DNA of 64,000 bases from Camarhynchus parvulus (GCF_901933205.1 NC_044574.1:24400233-24464232); one strand, 5' to 3'. Numbered from the stretch's first letter, positions 14,101-25,200 are shown. Numbers and translations: made by a program. Notes: generated from the sequence alone by a model not told the origin.

Positions 14101-17100
14101 CTCTAGAGACAAGGATATTATGTGGGACAGCAAAGCAAATGCTTTGCTTCATCCAGTCCTTCTGTCACCCTGGCTTGATTTTGTGCTCATTGTGACGGAC
14201 CAATCTTGAGTTGGAAGGATGTGACCATTGGAAGCCAAGGCCATTACGCTGGTTAATCTTAATTGGTTGGTCTTGTTACTTAATGAGATTCCTTCACTTG
14301 GTCCAGATTTTCTTTATGACACTAGCCAGAGAAGTGGCATCAGTATATTCTTAATTTTGTGTGTGCTTAACTTGAAATAGTTTTATTAGATTCATTGACA
14401 TTCCCAGCACCTGCCTCCACTTGCCAGTGAAAGTTGAGCTTTCTGTATATTCGTCTATGAAGAATCTTGTGCCAGCCTGCATCCCAACTTTCATCTGTAA
14501 AAGGGGACACCCATGTATTCTTCCCTCCCAAGGCTTTTCACAAATGTTTTGTCAAGCAGTCTGCCACTACATTGCTGACAACAGGCCCAAGCAGTCTTCA
14601 GGCTGGAGCTTGTAAAGTACCAACAACTATAGCATAAATCAATCACCATAAAATCTTAACATGCTACCAGTAAAGTGTGTATATAGTTGCTCATTAAATA
14701 TACACTGTTCATTCTGTATGAGAACAAGAAAAAGACACTGAAAATATACTATAATGCAACTGAATACATCAAAATGTATAGCATGTCAAGACAATTAGGG
14801 CTGTATATGAAAACTTAATGCTTACTTCTAGCACGTTTCATAAATGCTTGCAAACGTGTTAGGCAAAACCCAAGCCATTATCCAGTCCACTGGCCCAATA
14901 TATTGCCTCTTACCTATTCAAAATACATTTCAGACACTACTTTGCAAGTTCAAGTCTCCACATATTGAGAAAAGGCTCAGCAGAAACTTTTAATTTCATC
15001 CCACTTCCCATTTATAATTCACAGACTCTATTATGACACAGGAAATCCCCACTACTACATTCACCTCTGCAATTTTTTGTATTTCCTTCCTTACCCAATG
15101 AAAGACACACACATTCAAACATCAGTATTTATCTCAAGAAGTCTCTTCAGAGGAAGGACAGCCAGCCTAACAGACTGGCCTACCTTAACAGGCACCAACA
15201 AAATACTCCAGGAACAACACAAGCTCATTTGGCAGCCTAACCCAGCAAAAAACCCATAACATCTTCAGTAACAACAAATTGCAAATAAATAAATAACCAA
15301 TGAAACAAACAAACAGCCCTCAAACCAGTTAGAGTTTCTTTCAACAAGAGCACCCATTGAAGACCATATTTTGATTCCAATAAGAAATTTGGAAGAAGCA
15401 TCTCTCTTGAAACACTCAGTATTTGCAGGGACTCCTCCTAAACCAGTCTTGATTAAAAAGTTTCTATATTAGTAAAACAACAACAGCAAATTCCATATCC
15501 CTAATTCTTCCTTCAGGTAGGGTAGTTTAAGACTTTCAGCTTCCATTCCTTAAAAGAGTCTCATTTTCACGACAAGATTGTAATGTTACATACACATATA
15601 CTATGATGTGGAAATAAAGGGAAGGAAAGAAAACCGTCGACCAAATTGCCAAAAGGATCTTAATACACTCCTCTTCATCATAAAAAAATTCTTTTTTATT
15701 CTCTAAGTAGAGCTTTCAAAACCTTTGAAAGCTGATGCTGTAGCCAAGAACCTCTTACACAACTAAGTGCTGTGGTTTAACCTGGCAGGCAGCTAAATAC
15801 CCTACAGTCACTCACTTGCCTACCTCAAGTGCTGGGGCAGAGAATCAGAAAAAAAGGTAAAACTCATGGGCTGAGATAAAAACAGCTTAATAGAACAGAA
15901 AAAGAAGGGAAAATCATGATAAAAGAACAAACAGAACAAGCAATGCACAATTGCTCACCAACCACTGACCAATGTCCATCCAGTCCCTGAGCAGCAGGCT
16001 GCCAGGCCCCTGCCAACTCTCCCTGGTTTTGCTGTTCAGGATAATACCAAAAGATCAGGGATATCCTGGCTGTGTCCCCTCCTTTACCTTCTGAACTCCC
16101 AGCCTCCTCCCTAGCAGGGCAGTATGAGATGCTGACAAGTCCTTGATTTAGTGTAAGTGCTGCTCAGAAACAGTTGAAACATCAGTGTGTTATCAACATT
16201 ATTCTCAGCCTAAATCCAAAACACAGCATTGTATCTGCTGCTAGGAAGAAAACTAAGTCTATCCCAGCCAATGCCAGAATAGTCTGTTCGCTAGCTCATA
16301 TTTCTGAAGCACGTGGTATAGTTCAAAGGTGGAATCACTATGAAAGTGTCTTCAGAATTATTTGCTGCAAAGCCATGACAGACCTTCAGTGACAGAATAG
16401 GCACTGGGAATCTGACCCATCAGTCTATCCTTCCAAGGAGTCAGAGCACAGAAGGACATTTAAATGACCTGCTTGAACCTGCTGGTACCACTGAGATGGC
16501 CAAACCTGTCCAGAAACTAAATCAAGATTTTTCCCTGTTGTGAAACACTGGGATCAAAACACACTTGGCACAAATAACCCCCAGACAAAGGGACTATAAT
16601 GATCACTGCATCTGGTAAAATGTTATATAGTCCTAAAGACCATAACCAGAAATACCTAAGGATACATTAGGCACTACAAAAACTGATAGTCTGCTGAAGA
16701 CAATCTGATGACCACTACAGAATTTCAAAATACATTCTTCATGTGAAAGACATCTCATCTTACCCCAGTTCAGCTTTACCTAGATTTTGTACAAGATGTG
16801 GTGTTTTGTACAACACCAACGAGAACCAGTTATTACCTACTAGTTTTGGTAGGCAGCATCATGGCATCTCAACTCTCTACCCTTTCTCAATGACCTAATA
16901 TAGTTCACTGAACTCCACCAACACACAGAAGAAAAGGATTAATGCTTCAATCTTCAGAGAACCCTAATAAGACTTGAGAAGAACAATTCCACTATCCCAG
17001 AACCTCTCAAAAGAAATAGAATTACTTGAATGATCCAATTTCATATTATTTAATAGATGCATATATTAACTGTGAAGCTATATATAGCTAAAATAACCAC

Positions 17101-20091
17101 AGTTAGTTACTGTATTTAATAAAGCTTTATGTAGGCCACACTGCTAAAAAATTCCCCTCGTGTTTTGCAATTGCAGAATACATGACACCAATTTCCTATA
17201 TTTGTTTAAGAGGGCCAGATCTTCTGTGCCTTGAGAGAGACTTAATTGGTACACATACCACTTCAGAATGGTAAGCAGCACCTATTTCTTGCAACAGGAT
17301 AACAGACTCAAAAACCTATTAAAACATGGTTAAACCTATTAAACCTATTAGAATGTGCTTGGTTATCCTTCATCAGCCATGAAGAATTTGCAGAGGTTTG
17401 GAAGAATAGCACAAAATCAGTAGTTCACTTTTGCTCAAATTCTTTTTCTACACAGGTAGCATGTTGGCTAAAGACCCTAAAATACCTATAATTTTTATTT
17501 TGCAATAATTTACAGACTGTAGTGTCAATTCTTCTGTGCAACTGTTGACCACTTCTTGGGAATGCTACATGTGCACATCCTTCTGACAGTTCTGATTCAG
17601 TTTGTTTTGGCTGAGCACAACATTTGATTTTTTTCTAATAACACTATCACTATCTCTTCATGTGAGAGAGAGCTTAGTTCTTTCTGAGATGGTGTTCAAG
17701 GCAGTCCAGCCTGGTAAGGTGGTTCATTATCCATGGAAAAGGTCTCTGAAGCAGGAATTAGTTGCTGCAGTGACAGGAGAGAAAAGTCAGATTTTAAGCC
17801 CAAAGATACAATACAAAAATTCTAGAATAAGGCAAGTAATACTGCCCATCAGACCCCCACAATTCTTAGGCTAAGGAATGGTCCACACCATGAGAGAAGT
17901 CATGGAAGCTGTTGTTTGTGATTACAGTATTACCAGTGTTCCAAGAACACAGAGGGACCCTGCCAGTAACGACTCTGCACTGGGGCAAGACTTTGGCAGA
18001 GTTCTCTGAAAGAAGCTTTACCATCACTTGGCATAGTGCTTATCTAAGAGACTTGGGCTGTTGCCAGAACTAGGGTTTGACAGTTCCTTTATGTCCCTGT
18101 CAAATACACCACAGAGTGTTTTAGAAAACACTCTGTTTTAGAAAAAAAAAAGAAAAAAGTTCTCTGTTTTAGAAAACAGTAGCATTTATAAAGAGCTGTT
18201 TAGAAATGGCAACTATGTAGTCTAAATGTATGGCGTAACCGGACTTGGAATCACTCGTCTCAAATAGGAAAAAAGAGACTAATTGATGTCGGTTTCACTG
18301 TGAATTATATCTAAGCAAAGACTAACTATAGATCAAATTAATTAGTAAGTGTCACATTAATATAAGACTAAGAAAACAGATTTCAGATTTTTTTGAGTAG
18401 TACTATATATACAGTAAAGTACAGTATGAGTCATATAGAATCAACTTGACTGGTATAATGAAAAAACTATCATGTCATTTTGCAAAAGTTAAGTTTCTTA
18501 AAAGATGCTTTATACCTACTGTCAGTCCTAAAGAAAGTAGTTTTGGTAAGCTTCTTAAATCCACTATTTAACTGCTTCACAGTCATTCAACCTTGAAAAA
18601 TAAACCAGACTTTTTCTTTTTTTCCTTTTATTGCAATTGTAAATCTTAGATAGCCAGTTACCTTTAGGGAACACCATATTTATTCCATTAATAACCATTA
18701 AGAGTTCTGGAATTAGATAATTTTAAAGAGAGCATCAATTTTCCCAATTTATTTATGCAATGCTCAGCTTGCAGTGAAAACCAATTGTCTGGAACAAGGG
18801 CAAGTGAAAAGGAATTGAAATTAAGCACTGAAAAATCGGACGTTTAACTAGTCTCATTATGTGCATCTACTAATCACTGTGAGTATACAGGACTGCTGCT
18901 CTGGTTGTAAACACATTTCAGAAGTGTTCCTGATAGGATGCACTTTCTCCCTTTCTTCTTAGAAAGATGCATCCTTCTATTTCTTTGCCATTAACATTTC
19001 CTAGGCAGAGGCAGAGCCAGACCTCCTACAAAACTACTTTTGGTGGAGGAAGGCATAAACATGGTAAAACTGGAAAAGAACATCAATCTAACAGCCCACT
19101 TCTAATCTATGATTCTTTGTGCTTTTCCTTGCACAAAAGCTAAATAAAATATTCTTTGTTTGAAAGAAGAAAGAAATATACAAGGAGGAGGTTTCTGCCT
19201 ACCTATACCAAACAAAGCACAATAAAACAAACAAACAAACAAACAAAAAAAAATCAACTGGATAGATGGTTTAAGCAAGGAAACTTTCAGACAAGGGGAT
19301 AAATCCAGCATAACTGCCTCAATACTTATGCCATTACCGGGACATTGTTATTGTTACCTACAGCAACCAAAAACCACAGGCAGCCCCAACATACCGCTGC
19401 TTTGGGGTCCACGATTTCAAATGTTACTTTTGCATAAAATAAACCTTATAGTATTGTAATTCTACAGGAACGATTCTTTCCACAAAGCAGCTGCTGACAC
19501 GTTACCTGAGGTTAAATAAATCCACTTAGGTACGAGACTTCAGCGCTGTCCGAAGCTTCCTGGCACAAGCCATGTATCAGAAACGCTTATTTCTGATGAT
19601 CAGCGCACACGTACATGTCACACACAAAAGAGGGATTCCGGCTCATTCCCGGGCCGAGAACCCCAGGCCCTGAGCCCCGCTGCCGCTTGGGGCCGGCGGG
19701 CGGGGCAGCCACACACCACGGGGAAAACGAAACCACCGCTGCCATCGCTGAGGGGCAAAATGCTGCGCGGGGCTCACCGGATACTGACAACCATAAATAC
19801 GAGGCCTCCCCGAGAACACCGGCACCGCTCACGACCCAGGCCGGGGTCGCTGCTGCCGCAGCCCCACGGGGGGCGCACGGCACGACAGGAGACGGGGGTG
19901 AGGAGCGCGGCGGCGGCGCGACACCGGCTCCCACTGCCCCCTCCCGGCCAGGCGGCGCAGACCCCTCCACGGCTCCGCGCCGGAACGCCGCCCGGGCTCC
20001 CCCGTCGCTCCCTGCCGGCGCGCAGAGGCGGGCGGCTCTTACCCTCTGCGCGGGAGCGGATCTCGGACACCGTTTTCTGCACCGTCGGCAT
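2125..20091 (-). CDS. ATP8A1: ATP8A1, 5' part (coding exons 1-7), phospholipid-transporting P4-ATPase
   Basis: This is the start of the catalytic subunit of a P4-type ATPase that moves aminophospholipids, mainly phosphatidylserine, from the outer to the cytosolic leaflet, working with a CDC50 (TMEM30) partner in Golgi, endosome and plasma membranes. Joined parts: 20091-20043, 12308-12194, 10993-10894, 10192-10094, 7086-7041, 3134-3094, 2198-2125; 524 coding bases, residues 1-174 plus two bases of codon 175. All introns are GT-AG and all phases agree. The N-terminus [17 protein letters not shown] and the rest match ATP8A1 as I remember it with few changes. Visible parts are the cytosolic N-terminus (1-70), TM1 (about 75-95, with a Gln-Gln pair at 88-89), TM2 (about 101-121) and the start of the actuator domain (from about 137). 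The DGET loop, DKTG phosphorylation site and ATP site lie beyond the left edge. ATP8A2 is the closest alternative, but [16 protein letters not shown] in exon 7 favours ATP8A1. Confidence 0.97.
2199..3093 (-). other. ATP8A1: ATP8A1 intron 6
   Basis: A GT-AG intron of 895 bases. It is AT-rich and I see no further feature. Confidence 0.93.
3094..3134 (-). CDS. ATP8A1: ATP8A1 coding exon 6
   Basis: The exon is a very short 41 bases encoding the end of Val137 and [13 protein letters not shown] (138-150), the first strand of the actuator domain. The acceptor is ctttttag|TA and the donor GAAAAG|GTGTGTG. Its phase joins exactly to exons 5 and 7. Confidence 0.95.
3135..7040 (-). other. ATP8A1: ATP8A1 intron 5
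   Basis: A GT-AG intron of 3.9 kb. Open frames of 60-104 codons in it (for example 3,734-4,048) have no splice-site support or protein-like pattern. No repeat is recognised. Confidence 0.9.
7041..7086 (-). CDS. ATP8A1: ATP8A1 coding exon 5
   Basis: The exon is a short 46 bases encoding [15 protein letters not shown] (122-136) plus the first base of Val137. This basic segment just after TM2 leads into the actuator domain and carries the N-K-K pattern common in this family. The acceptor is atttag|AAAAG and the donor CAAG|GTAAG. Confidence 0.96.
7087..10093 (-). other. ATP8A1: ATP8A1 intron 4
   Basis: A GT-AG intron of 3.0 kb. It is AT-rich and I see nothing beyond chance open frames. Confidence 0.9.
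10094..10192 (-). CDS. ATP8A1: ATP8A1 coding exon 4 (end of TM1, TM2)
   Basis: The exon is 99 bases, in frame at both ends, and encodes residues 89-121. [16 protein letters not shown] links TM1 to TM2, and [17 protein letters not shown] makes TM2 and its cytosolic exit. The donor ATT|GTAAGTA is strong. The acceptor aatag|CAA follows a run of T in the gene direction (plus strand about 10,195-10,215). Confidence 0.97.
10193..10893 (-). other. ATP8A1: ATP8A1 intron 3
   Basis: A GT-AG intron of 701 bases separating the two halves of TM1. No other feature is seen. Confidence 0.93.
10894..10993 (-). CDS. ATP8A1: ATP8A1 coding exon 3 (TM1)
   Basis: The exon is 100 bases and encodes the rest of Ser55 to Gln88, including [18 protein letters not shown] and the first half of TM1, [15 protein letters not shown]. 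The acceptor is cctctcag|C and the donor CTTCAG|GTAAG. It ends exactly between the two glutamines of the TM1 Gln-Gln pair. Confidence 0.97.
10994..12193 (-). other. ATP8A1: ATP8A1 intron 2
   Basis: A GT-AG intron of 1.2 kb with no recognised repeat. Confidence 0.92.
12194..12308 (-). CDS. ATP8A1: ATP8A1 coding exon 2
   Basis: The exon is 115 bases and encodes Gly17 (last two bases) to Ser55 (first two bases). It holds the acidic cytosolic segment [18 protein letters not shown] and the conserved stretch [20 protein letters not shown] just before TM1. The acceptor is tttacag|GC and the donor is CAG|GTATT. Entry phase 1 means any alternative first exon must end with one base of a codon. Confidence 0.96.
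13031..14165 (-). mobile_element. CR1 LINE, 5'-truncated, degenerate ORF2 3' half
   Basis: This is a CR1 non-LTR retrotransposon lying on the minus strand. Its 3' end is near 13,031 (plus strand reads ggaatggtttggtttgga, the usual bird CR1 tail region). The reverse-transcriptase part extends to about 14,165. Minus-strand fragments recall the CR1 ORF2 C-terminus, such as [15 protein letters not shown] (about 14.1 kb) and [15 protein letters not shown] (about 13.47 kb). Stops and frame changes break the frame many times, so it is dead. The element is truncated at its 5' side. The ends are estimated by eye. Confidence 0.9.
15768..16280 (-). mobile_element. Solo-type LTR of an avian endogenous retrovirus (ERVL-like)
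   Basis: About 513 bases match an abundant bird LTR as I remember it. Read on the minus strand it begins near 16,280 (ctggcattggctgggatag) and ends near 15,768 with ccaggttaaaccacagca. No internal viral sequence, primer site or second LTR adjoins it, so it is probably a solo LTR left by recombination. It lies in ATP8A1 intron 1 in the same direction as the gene. No clear target-site duplication is visible. I do not give a subfamily name. Confidence 0.72.
17312..17350. repeat. Short direct repeat of AAACCTATTA
   Basis: AAACCTATTA or a close form occurs three times within about 40 bases. It looks like a local slippage repeat and I see no function. Confidence 0.7.
18118..18178. repeat. Three copies of GTTTTAGAAAA, partly palindromic
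   Basis: GTTTTAGAAAA occurs at about 18,118, 18,135 and 18,166, with an A-rich filler between the second and third. Each copy is near-palindromic and could fold into a small hairpin. It lies in ATP8A1 intron 1. Confidence 0.7.
19224..19253. repeat. (CAAA)n microsatellite with A-run
   Basis: A run of aaacaaac units ends in a stretch of A. It could be a simple repeat or the tail of a lost retroposon; nothing recognisable flanks it. Confidence 0.85.
20043..20091 (-). CDS. ATP8A1: ATP8A1 coding exon 1 (start codon)
   Basis: This exon encodes [16 protein letters not shown] and the first base of Gly17, then a consensus donor GAGG|GTAAG (phase 1). The ATG at 20091 has G at -3. I see no other ATG on this strand between it and about 20,520, so a scanning ribosome would meet it first. 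The frame stays open upstream beyond 20,330 but has no ATG, only near-cognate codons. The exon lies inside the CpG island. Residues 4-6 read VQK where I recall MRR in the human protein. Confidence 0.95.
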
Positions 20092-20552
20092 CGCCGGGGC
20101 GGTGGCGCGGCCGCTTCCCTCCAGCGGCGCGCCCTGCACCTGCCGCCCGCCGGAGCGCGCCCTGCGCCGCTGCGAGGCTCGGGGTGAGGGCGGCGGGTCC
20201 CGACGGCGGCGGCTCCGGCAACCCGAAGCAGCGCCTCTTCCCGGCTGTGCCCGTCCCCGCTGGCGCCGCCGCTGCTCACTGACAGCCGCGGCGCCCGCGC
20301 TCCGCACTCGCCGGCCCCCTCCGGAACCTACCAACTCCGCCCTCCCCCCGCGCCTCCCTGTCCCGAGGCGTCCCGCCGCTATCTCCCTGTCCCCCGGGCT
20401 CGGGCTTGTCGGGTCACCGCGCCTAACCGGGGAGCGGCACTACGGCGGTCTGTGTCCCGCCTCTGGAGCGCGCGAAGCGCTTCCGATGCGACCCCCACCC
20501 CGTGACGCGGGGGGAATGGAACGCGCCGAGCCCTGGGCCGCTGCCCGGCGCT

Positions 20553-20655
20553 GGGGGCGGGCGGGGGAAGCCCCGGGCAAGGTCGCCCGGTGTCTCCGGC
20601 AGCCGCGGCGGGCGGGACCCGTGACGGGGCGGGGAATGCCGGGGGCCGGGCGGGG
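20553..20655. promoter_or_regulatory. Cluster of GC-box (Sp1/KLF-type) sites
   Basis: Three GGGCGGG-type motifs lie within 105 bases, with TGACG half-sites (ATF/CREB-like) between and beside them, about 460-560 bases upstream of the ATP8A1 start codon. This is the most promoter-like spot in the island. No single strand or gene can be assigned, since GC boxes work both ways. Confidence 0.5.
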
Positions 20656-20773
20656 TGACGGGGCCCCGCCAGGCGGGCGCAGCCCGGGGCCTTGCCGGGG
20701 GGCAGGGGCGGGGGGCAGCAGGCCTGGCGGCGAGGCGGCAGAGCTGCTCAGCCGTGTTTATGTGCAGATCGGA

Positions 20774-20799
20774 CTCCCCTCCCTCCCTCCCTCCCTCCC
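20774..20799. repeat. (CTCC)n simple repeat in the CpG island
   Basis: Six to seven CTCC units on the plus strand make a purine/pyrimidine-split tract. Such tracts near promoters can form triplex DNA and vary in length. Confidence 0.85.
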
Positions 20800-21140
20800 G
20801 TACGCTGCTGAGCGAGGTGTATATGGAGCGAGGGGCGCGGGTGGGGGCCGGGAGGCGTTCATCCGGAGAGGGAATTGAAACCGTGTTCCATAGCCCTCAT
20901 CCAGGCGAGGAGAGTGTTTGTGCCACGCTCTGCTTGACAGGCAGCCTTCAAACTCTCGCCCGACTTTTTATTTTTAATCTCAGTCAGGATGCCGCAGTTT
21001 GACAGCCGTGAGTCAGTGTGACTCCAAGCGCTGCTCCCGAGTGAGCTGTTGGAAGGAGGTCCCCGCCGCAGATGCCTCGGGCGGAAGCCGCAGCAGCAGC
21101 GGCACTTTCACTTCGGCGCTGTGACTCTGGGGTGACGGCA

Positions 21141-21580
21141 ACAGGCTGAACAGTGCGCCTGCTGCATGCTGCCCCCCTGCCTCCGCAAAAAACAGACACA
21201 GTGAAAACAGCAGGCAGGAGAAAATAGGAAAGGTGAAGGGATTTGGAGGCAGGTCTACTCGGCATAATTATGTCTTGCATCTGTTTCAGTCGGGCATAAA
21301 GCATACTGGCTGCCTAGAGGATGATGGAATGGAATAAAGCTACTGTTGTCTCATGAATCTTGAGAGGATTTGAGGCTGACGTGTCCCCGAAAGGCCACCA
21401 TTGTGTCCTCAAGAATGTAAACACAGATTACAGATGTAGGATTGCTGCTGTTTTCACTACAAAGCATATACACCCACTAACTATAAGAAAATAAGATAAA
21501 TATATAGTTTTTCTTGACAGCAAAAGAGTGAATATTTGATAAAATTGTATAAATTTAACCTCTGTAAATGGATTAAGCAA
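21141..21580. other. No gene seen
   Basis: This stretch from the CpG island to the first upstream CR1 piece is AT-rich and I see no exon, RNA gene or repeat family in it. Confidence 0.6.
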
Positions 21581-21697
21581 ACCGTGTAGATGTTGGTGCT
21601 TAGGGTTTAGTGATGGACTTGGCACTATTATGTTAATGTTTGGACTCAATGGTCTTAGAGGTCTTTCTCAGCATTAATGATTTTATGATTCTATGAA
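21580..21697 (+). mobile_element. CR1 LINE 3' end fragment
   Basis: The segment with ctcaatggtcttagaggtct and the final attttatgattctatga is a bird CR1 3' end with its short direct repeats ATTCTATGA. Only about 110 bases remain. The left edge is uncertain. Confidence 0.85.
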
Positions 21698-22180
21698 GCA
21701 GTGCTTCATTCATGGAGGAAAGTGGACCAAGAATTTGTTTTTCTTCAATGCTGAGCTCAGGTATCAAGGAAGAAGAATACTTTGGTTCAGAGAAGACTGC
21801 ATTAGGAAATAAATACTGTGGGTTTCTTTCAAGTCACAGGTCAGAAAACCTGTTCAAGAGTGTCTTTCAAAAGACAATGCTCTTCTGCATCATCCTGTGC
21901 AGCAATCTGCTTGGGTTGGCTGTGGTTTTGTGGGTTTTGAGTTTTCTCTTTCTTTTCTGAACCAGAAACAAGGATTGTAGAAAGATGCCTCTTCATGCAT
22001 TTTTCTGGTAAAACAAAATGCCTGGAAACAACATGCATTGCTCATCCAGATTTAAGAAATAGTGTGGGTCAGTCAGCCGTGGGCAGTCTTGGCTGGTGCA
22101 AATTACTTTCAGCAAGAAACAGCTTCTAGTTTTCTATGACATTCCATTGAAGCCTGACTGAAGCAGTCATTTAGGGGACC

Positions 22181-22201
22181 CATATATATATATATATATA
22201 A
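22181..22201. repeat. (AT)n microsatellite
   Basis: About ten AT units on the plus strand with no other features around it. Confidence 0.92.
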
Positions 22202-25200
22202 ACCTCCCAGCATCAATAGGGCCCTTTTGTGAAAGAGAATCTTGAGTGGTGGTTTGCAATTTGTAGCAGCTTCACTATTGTTAAAAGGCTGCAACAAAAT
22301 TGTGAAATTCACTATAAATCAATATACATGCCAGTCAACATGCATTTCCCCCCAAATTACTGCAGTGCTGGTGACAAATAGGATTGTCACTTAAATCCAC
22401 ATTTGGATGCTGTTTTATGTCTAAACTGGGTTTTTTGGCTGTAATATCCCTGGCAAGTGGTGCTTATTACTGAAACCTTTGGGCAGCTGGAAGTGTACCC
22501 TCTTGAGAACAGAAGATACTATAACAATGCTGCCAAGCGTTATTTAAAATTGTGAATAGTTATTTTACAAATAAGGCCACTATCCACCTCATAAAACAGC
22601 ATAACAAAAAAATTACTAGCCTAAATCTTCGTATACTTTTTTGTACTCTGAGTTACTGTGAAACCTTAAAAGTCTTAAAAAAACCCCAAAACAACAACCA
22701 AACCTTTTTTGAAGTTATAGCATGAGTAGTGTTTGAAAGAATGAGTAAGGTTTTTTAAATCATGCTATCAGTTAAGAAACTCAATTTTTTCAGGTTTTAT
22801 TCTACAGAGTCTCAATGGTAAGATAGACATGTTTAACCATTTAGTTACACAACAGACAGTTAAACCAGATGTCATCCAAATGAATGAAACTCAGCTGCTA
22901 TATTTCCTAACAGTCCCCATCCACTTGCAACATTACTCCAGGAGAAGCACAGTGGTGTCTATTTCTTCTACATTTCCCCTACATGATCTGCCAGCAAAAC
23001 CAGCTGGCCCTTGTACTTATTTCTTTCCTTTGGAAGACAACTGTATGAGCTCCATCCTTTCACCTCTTCTATGTAAATGGAACCTGTGTCACTCAAATTT
23101 CCATCTCCACATTCCACCCTTCCTGTTTCGATACAAACAGGTCAGAAAAGGCTTCTGCAGCTTTTTAAGCTGAGAGTATGCTTAGTTTATGCACTTGAAA
23201 ATGTGCTCTATATTTAAGGAATCCAATATTTAGCTTTGGATCATCACTTGTTTGGAATGTACATGACAGGATTGCAAAACAGAAGCAAGTCAGTCTGCTT
23301 TCCAATACAGCTATAAATTAAACAATACGCCTATATTCTGCTTTAAAGATTAGATGACACTCTTAATTGAGTTTTCTCTTCAATTTCAATGTGTATTTTG
23401 AAATATGTGGAAGCTCTGGTGGAACAGATAGAAATTTATTAGCATGAATTTATTAGCACACCCTACCTTTTGGAACAAAAGATGACAGAAACCTTGTTTT
23501 TAAAATATATGCAGAAAAATTGCATATTCATTGGGAAGAATAAGTTATTTCAGACATAAAATGTCTTGCAATGACAGCTGAAATGTTGAGCTAGTAAAAG
23601 AAAATTGTGAAAGAATACACGTTTATATATATGTCAAAAATATCACTTCCACTATTCCATAGTTTGATGATTTGACTGAGCTGTGATGATCCAGTCTTAC
23701 ATCACCATTTCATCTGTAATGGCTTTCAGGGCTTTCAGCTTTTCAGACTACTTAACCAAACTCAAATCTGTTCTTACAAATGGTATAAACATTTACTTTA
23801 TTAGAAAATATAGAAGTTTCCATTCTTTCTGATATGCTAACTGTGCACTGTAGTAGCCTACCAGAGTAGGAAATACTCCGTATAAAATAACTGCATATAT
23901 AAAGCAGGATAAATTAGTTCTGCAGGCTTGAAGTTTTCACAAACTTGACATACATAAAATTTTAGTCTAGATTTCCCCCGTAATGCTAATAATTCATATG
24001 AATTTTCAGGGTGCAGTTTCCCTTTGTGATATATTGATAAGTGGCCAGGTTTCATACAGTAGTGGAAGGGAAAATTAATACTGTAACTTTTGGTGCTTTT
24101 CCAGAGCTTTGTGAAAGGATTTCTGGTATATGTCTTTTTCTGCTTCGTAGTGCAGCAACTGATGGCTGTGGAATTAATCTCAAACTCTCATAATTCTGAA
24201 CCATTACTTTTGTAATTGAATATACAGGATACTCCCACAGCATGGGAAGTGTCTAATGAAATTTTATAAATAACTACATCTAAAATTCAAAAAGGTATGG
24301 GGAAGCAACCATTTTAGATCAGATGAGTCTGTAATTTACTAGAAGGCTATGTATGATATTGCTGAAGACAACTAGTTCTGTGCTCAATGGAGCAGTAGGT
24401 TTTTTTTTTTTTGCTTTCTTTGACCCTCTGAAAGGTTAATGCTTACAGATTTTGTGTACTGATTTTTAAATCCATTCTGCATATGTTTAAGCATAAGCTT
24501 CTGCTACCTATTCTATAAGAGATCAGATTAAATGCTTTAAAATTCTTCCTGAAACCATTAAAATGTTAATTAGTTTATTTACAAAATTACATGTTAACTC
24601 ATTATTTTCTAAACTTTGGAATTTCTCATGCTATGTTTTATCTTCTCAGGTAAATATGTCTCCAAGTTTTTAAAAATATTTGACTTTGTGGATATTTCAA
24701 ATATTTCCAGTGAAATTCTTGACAGTTATTTTGGTGGTTTAACAGAAAACAGCAAATCTTCTGTTTGCCCACATGTTATATCTGTGAAATTTTCATTATA
24801 GAATGTGCTTTTTTCATACAAGCCTGTGTAAATTTATGTTGATCGTATCCTTTATGATTATGAAATACAAAACTTCTCCTTTTCTGAGGCAAAACATGTT
24901 AATAAAAGAAACCTCAACCCCCTGAAGTGGATATTTAGACATAGAACATGCCACAAATCACATTAAATAATTCAATCTCTAAGCTGATTTATAGAAACCT
25001 GTGAAGGCATTCCTGTTAGTTTCTCCCTCAGCTGCTGTAGCAGTACCTGACTGCATAAACAAATCATAGGAAAGCAAGAAAACCCCAGACAAACAGAAAC
25101 AAAGCAGATCCAGAGTGTAACAGGTGCTACATATGTATATTCTGTTCTTTGTAGATTAAACTCCATACCTGACCCTAAAGATCGTTTACTCAAATTTTCT

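Larger units (their letters stand above)
12309..20042 (-). other. ATP8A1: ATP8A1 intron 1
   Basis: This 7.7-kb first intron is the longest complete one here. It holds a CR1 LINE (13,031-14,165), an ERV LTR (15,768-16,280), a short GTTTTAGAAAA repeat near 18.1 kb and a (CAAA)n tract at 19.2 kb. Both mobile elements point the same way as the gene. The right end enters the CpG island. Confidence 0.93.
19610..21140. promoter_or_regulatory. ATP8A1: CpG island over ATP8A1 exon 1 and presumed promoter
   Basis: About 1.5 kb is much richer in G, C and CpG than the AT-rich sequence on both sides, centred on 19.85-20.75 kb. It covers exon 1 and the upstream side. This is the usual form of a broadly expressed, TATA-less vertebrate promoter. 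GC-box-like sites occur at 20,553-20,566, 20,626-20,634 and 20,648-20,655, and TGACG half-sites near 20,502, 20,622 and 20,656. The transcription start cannot be fixed from sequence alone. Long open frames in this stretch on both strands are a by-product of high GC. The edges are estimates. Confidence 0.88.

Noticed and set aside
20817..20830. TATAT near 20,820 as a TATA box for a plus-strand gene
   Set aside because: It is short, lies in a CpG island, and no plus-strand exon follows. Mentioned only as a weak point for divergent transcription.
19587..20878. Long open frames on both strands (up to 372 codons) in the CpG island
   Set aside because: High GC removes stop codons. The translations are Arg/Ala/Pro/Gly-rich low-complexity sequence, and only the 16 codons of ATP8A1 exon 1 match a known protein.
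24616..24801. Plus frame after a good acceptor-like site
   Set aside because: There is no donor, the region is AT-rich, and Phe/Lys/Ile-rich sequence is expected by chance. No family is recognised.
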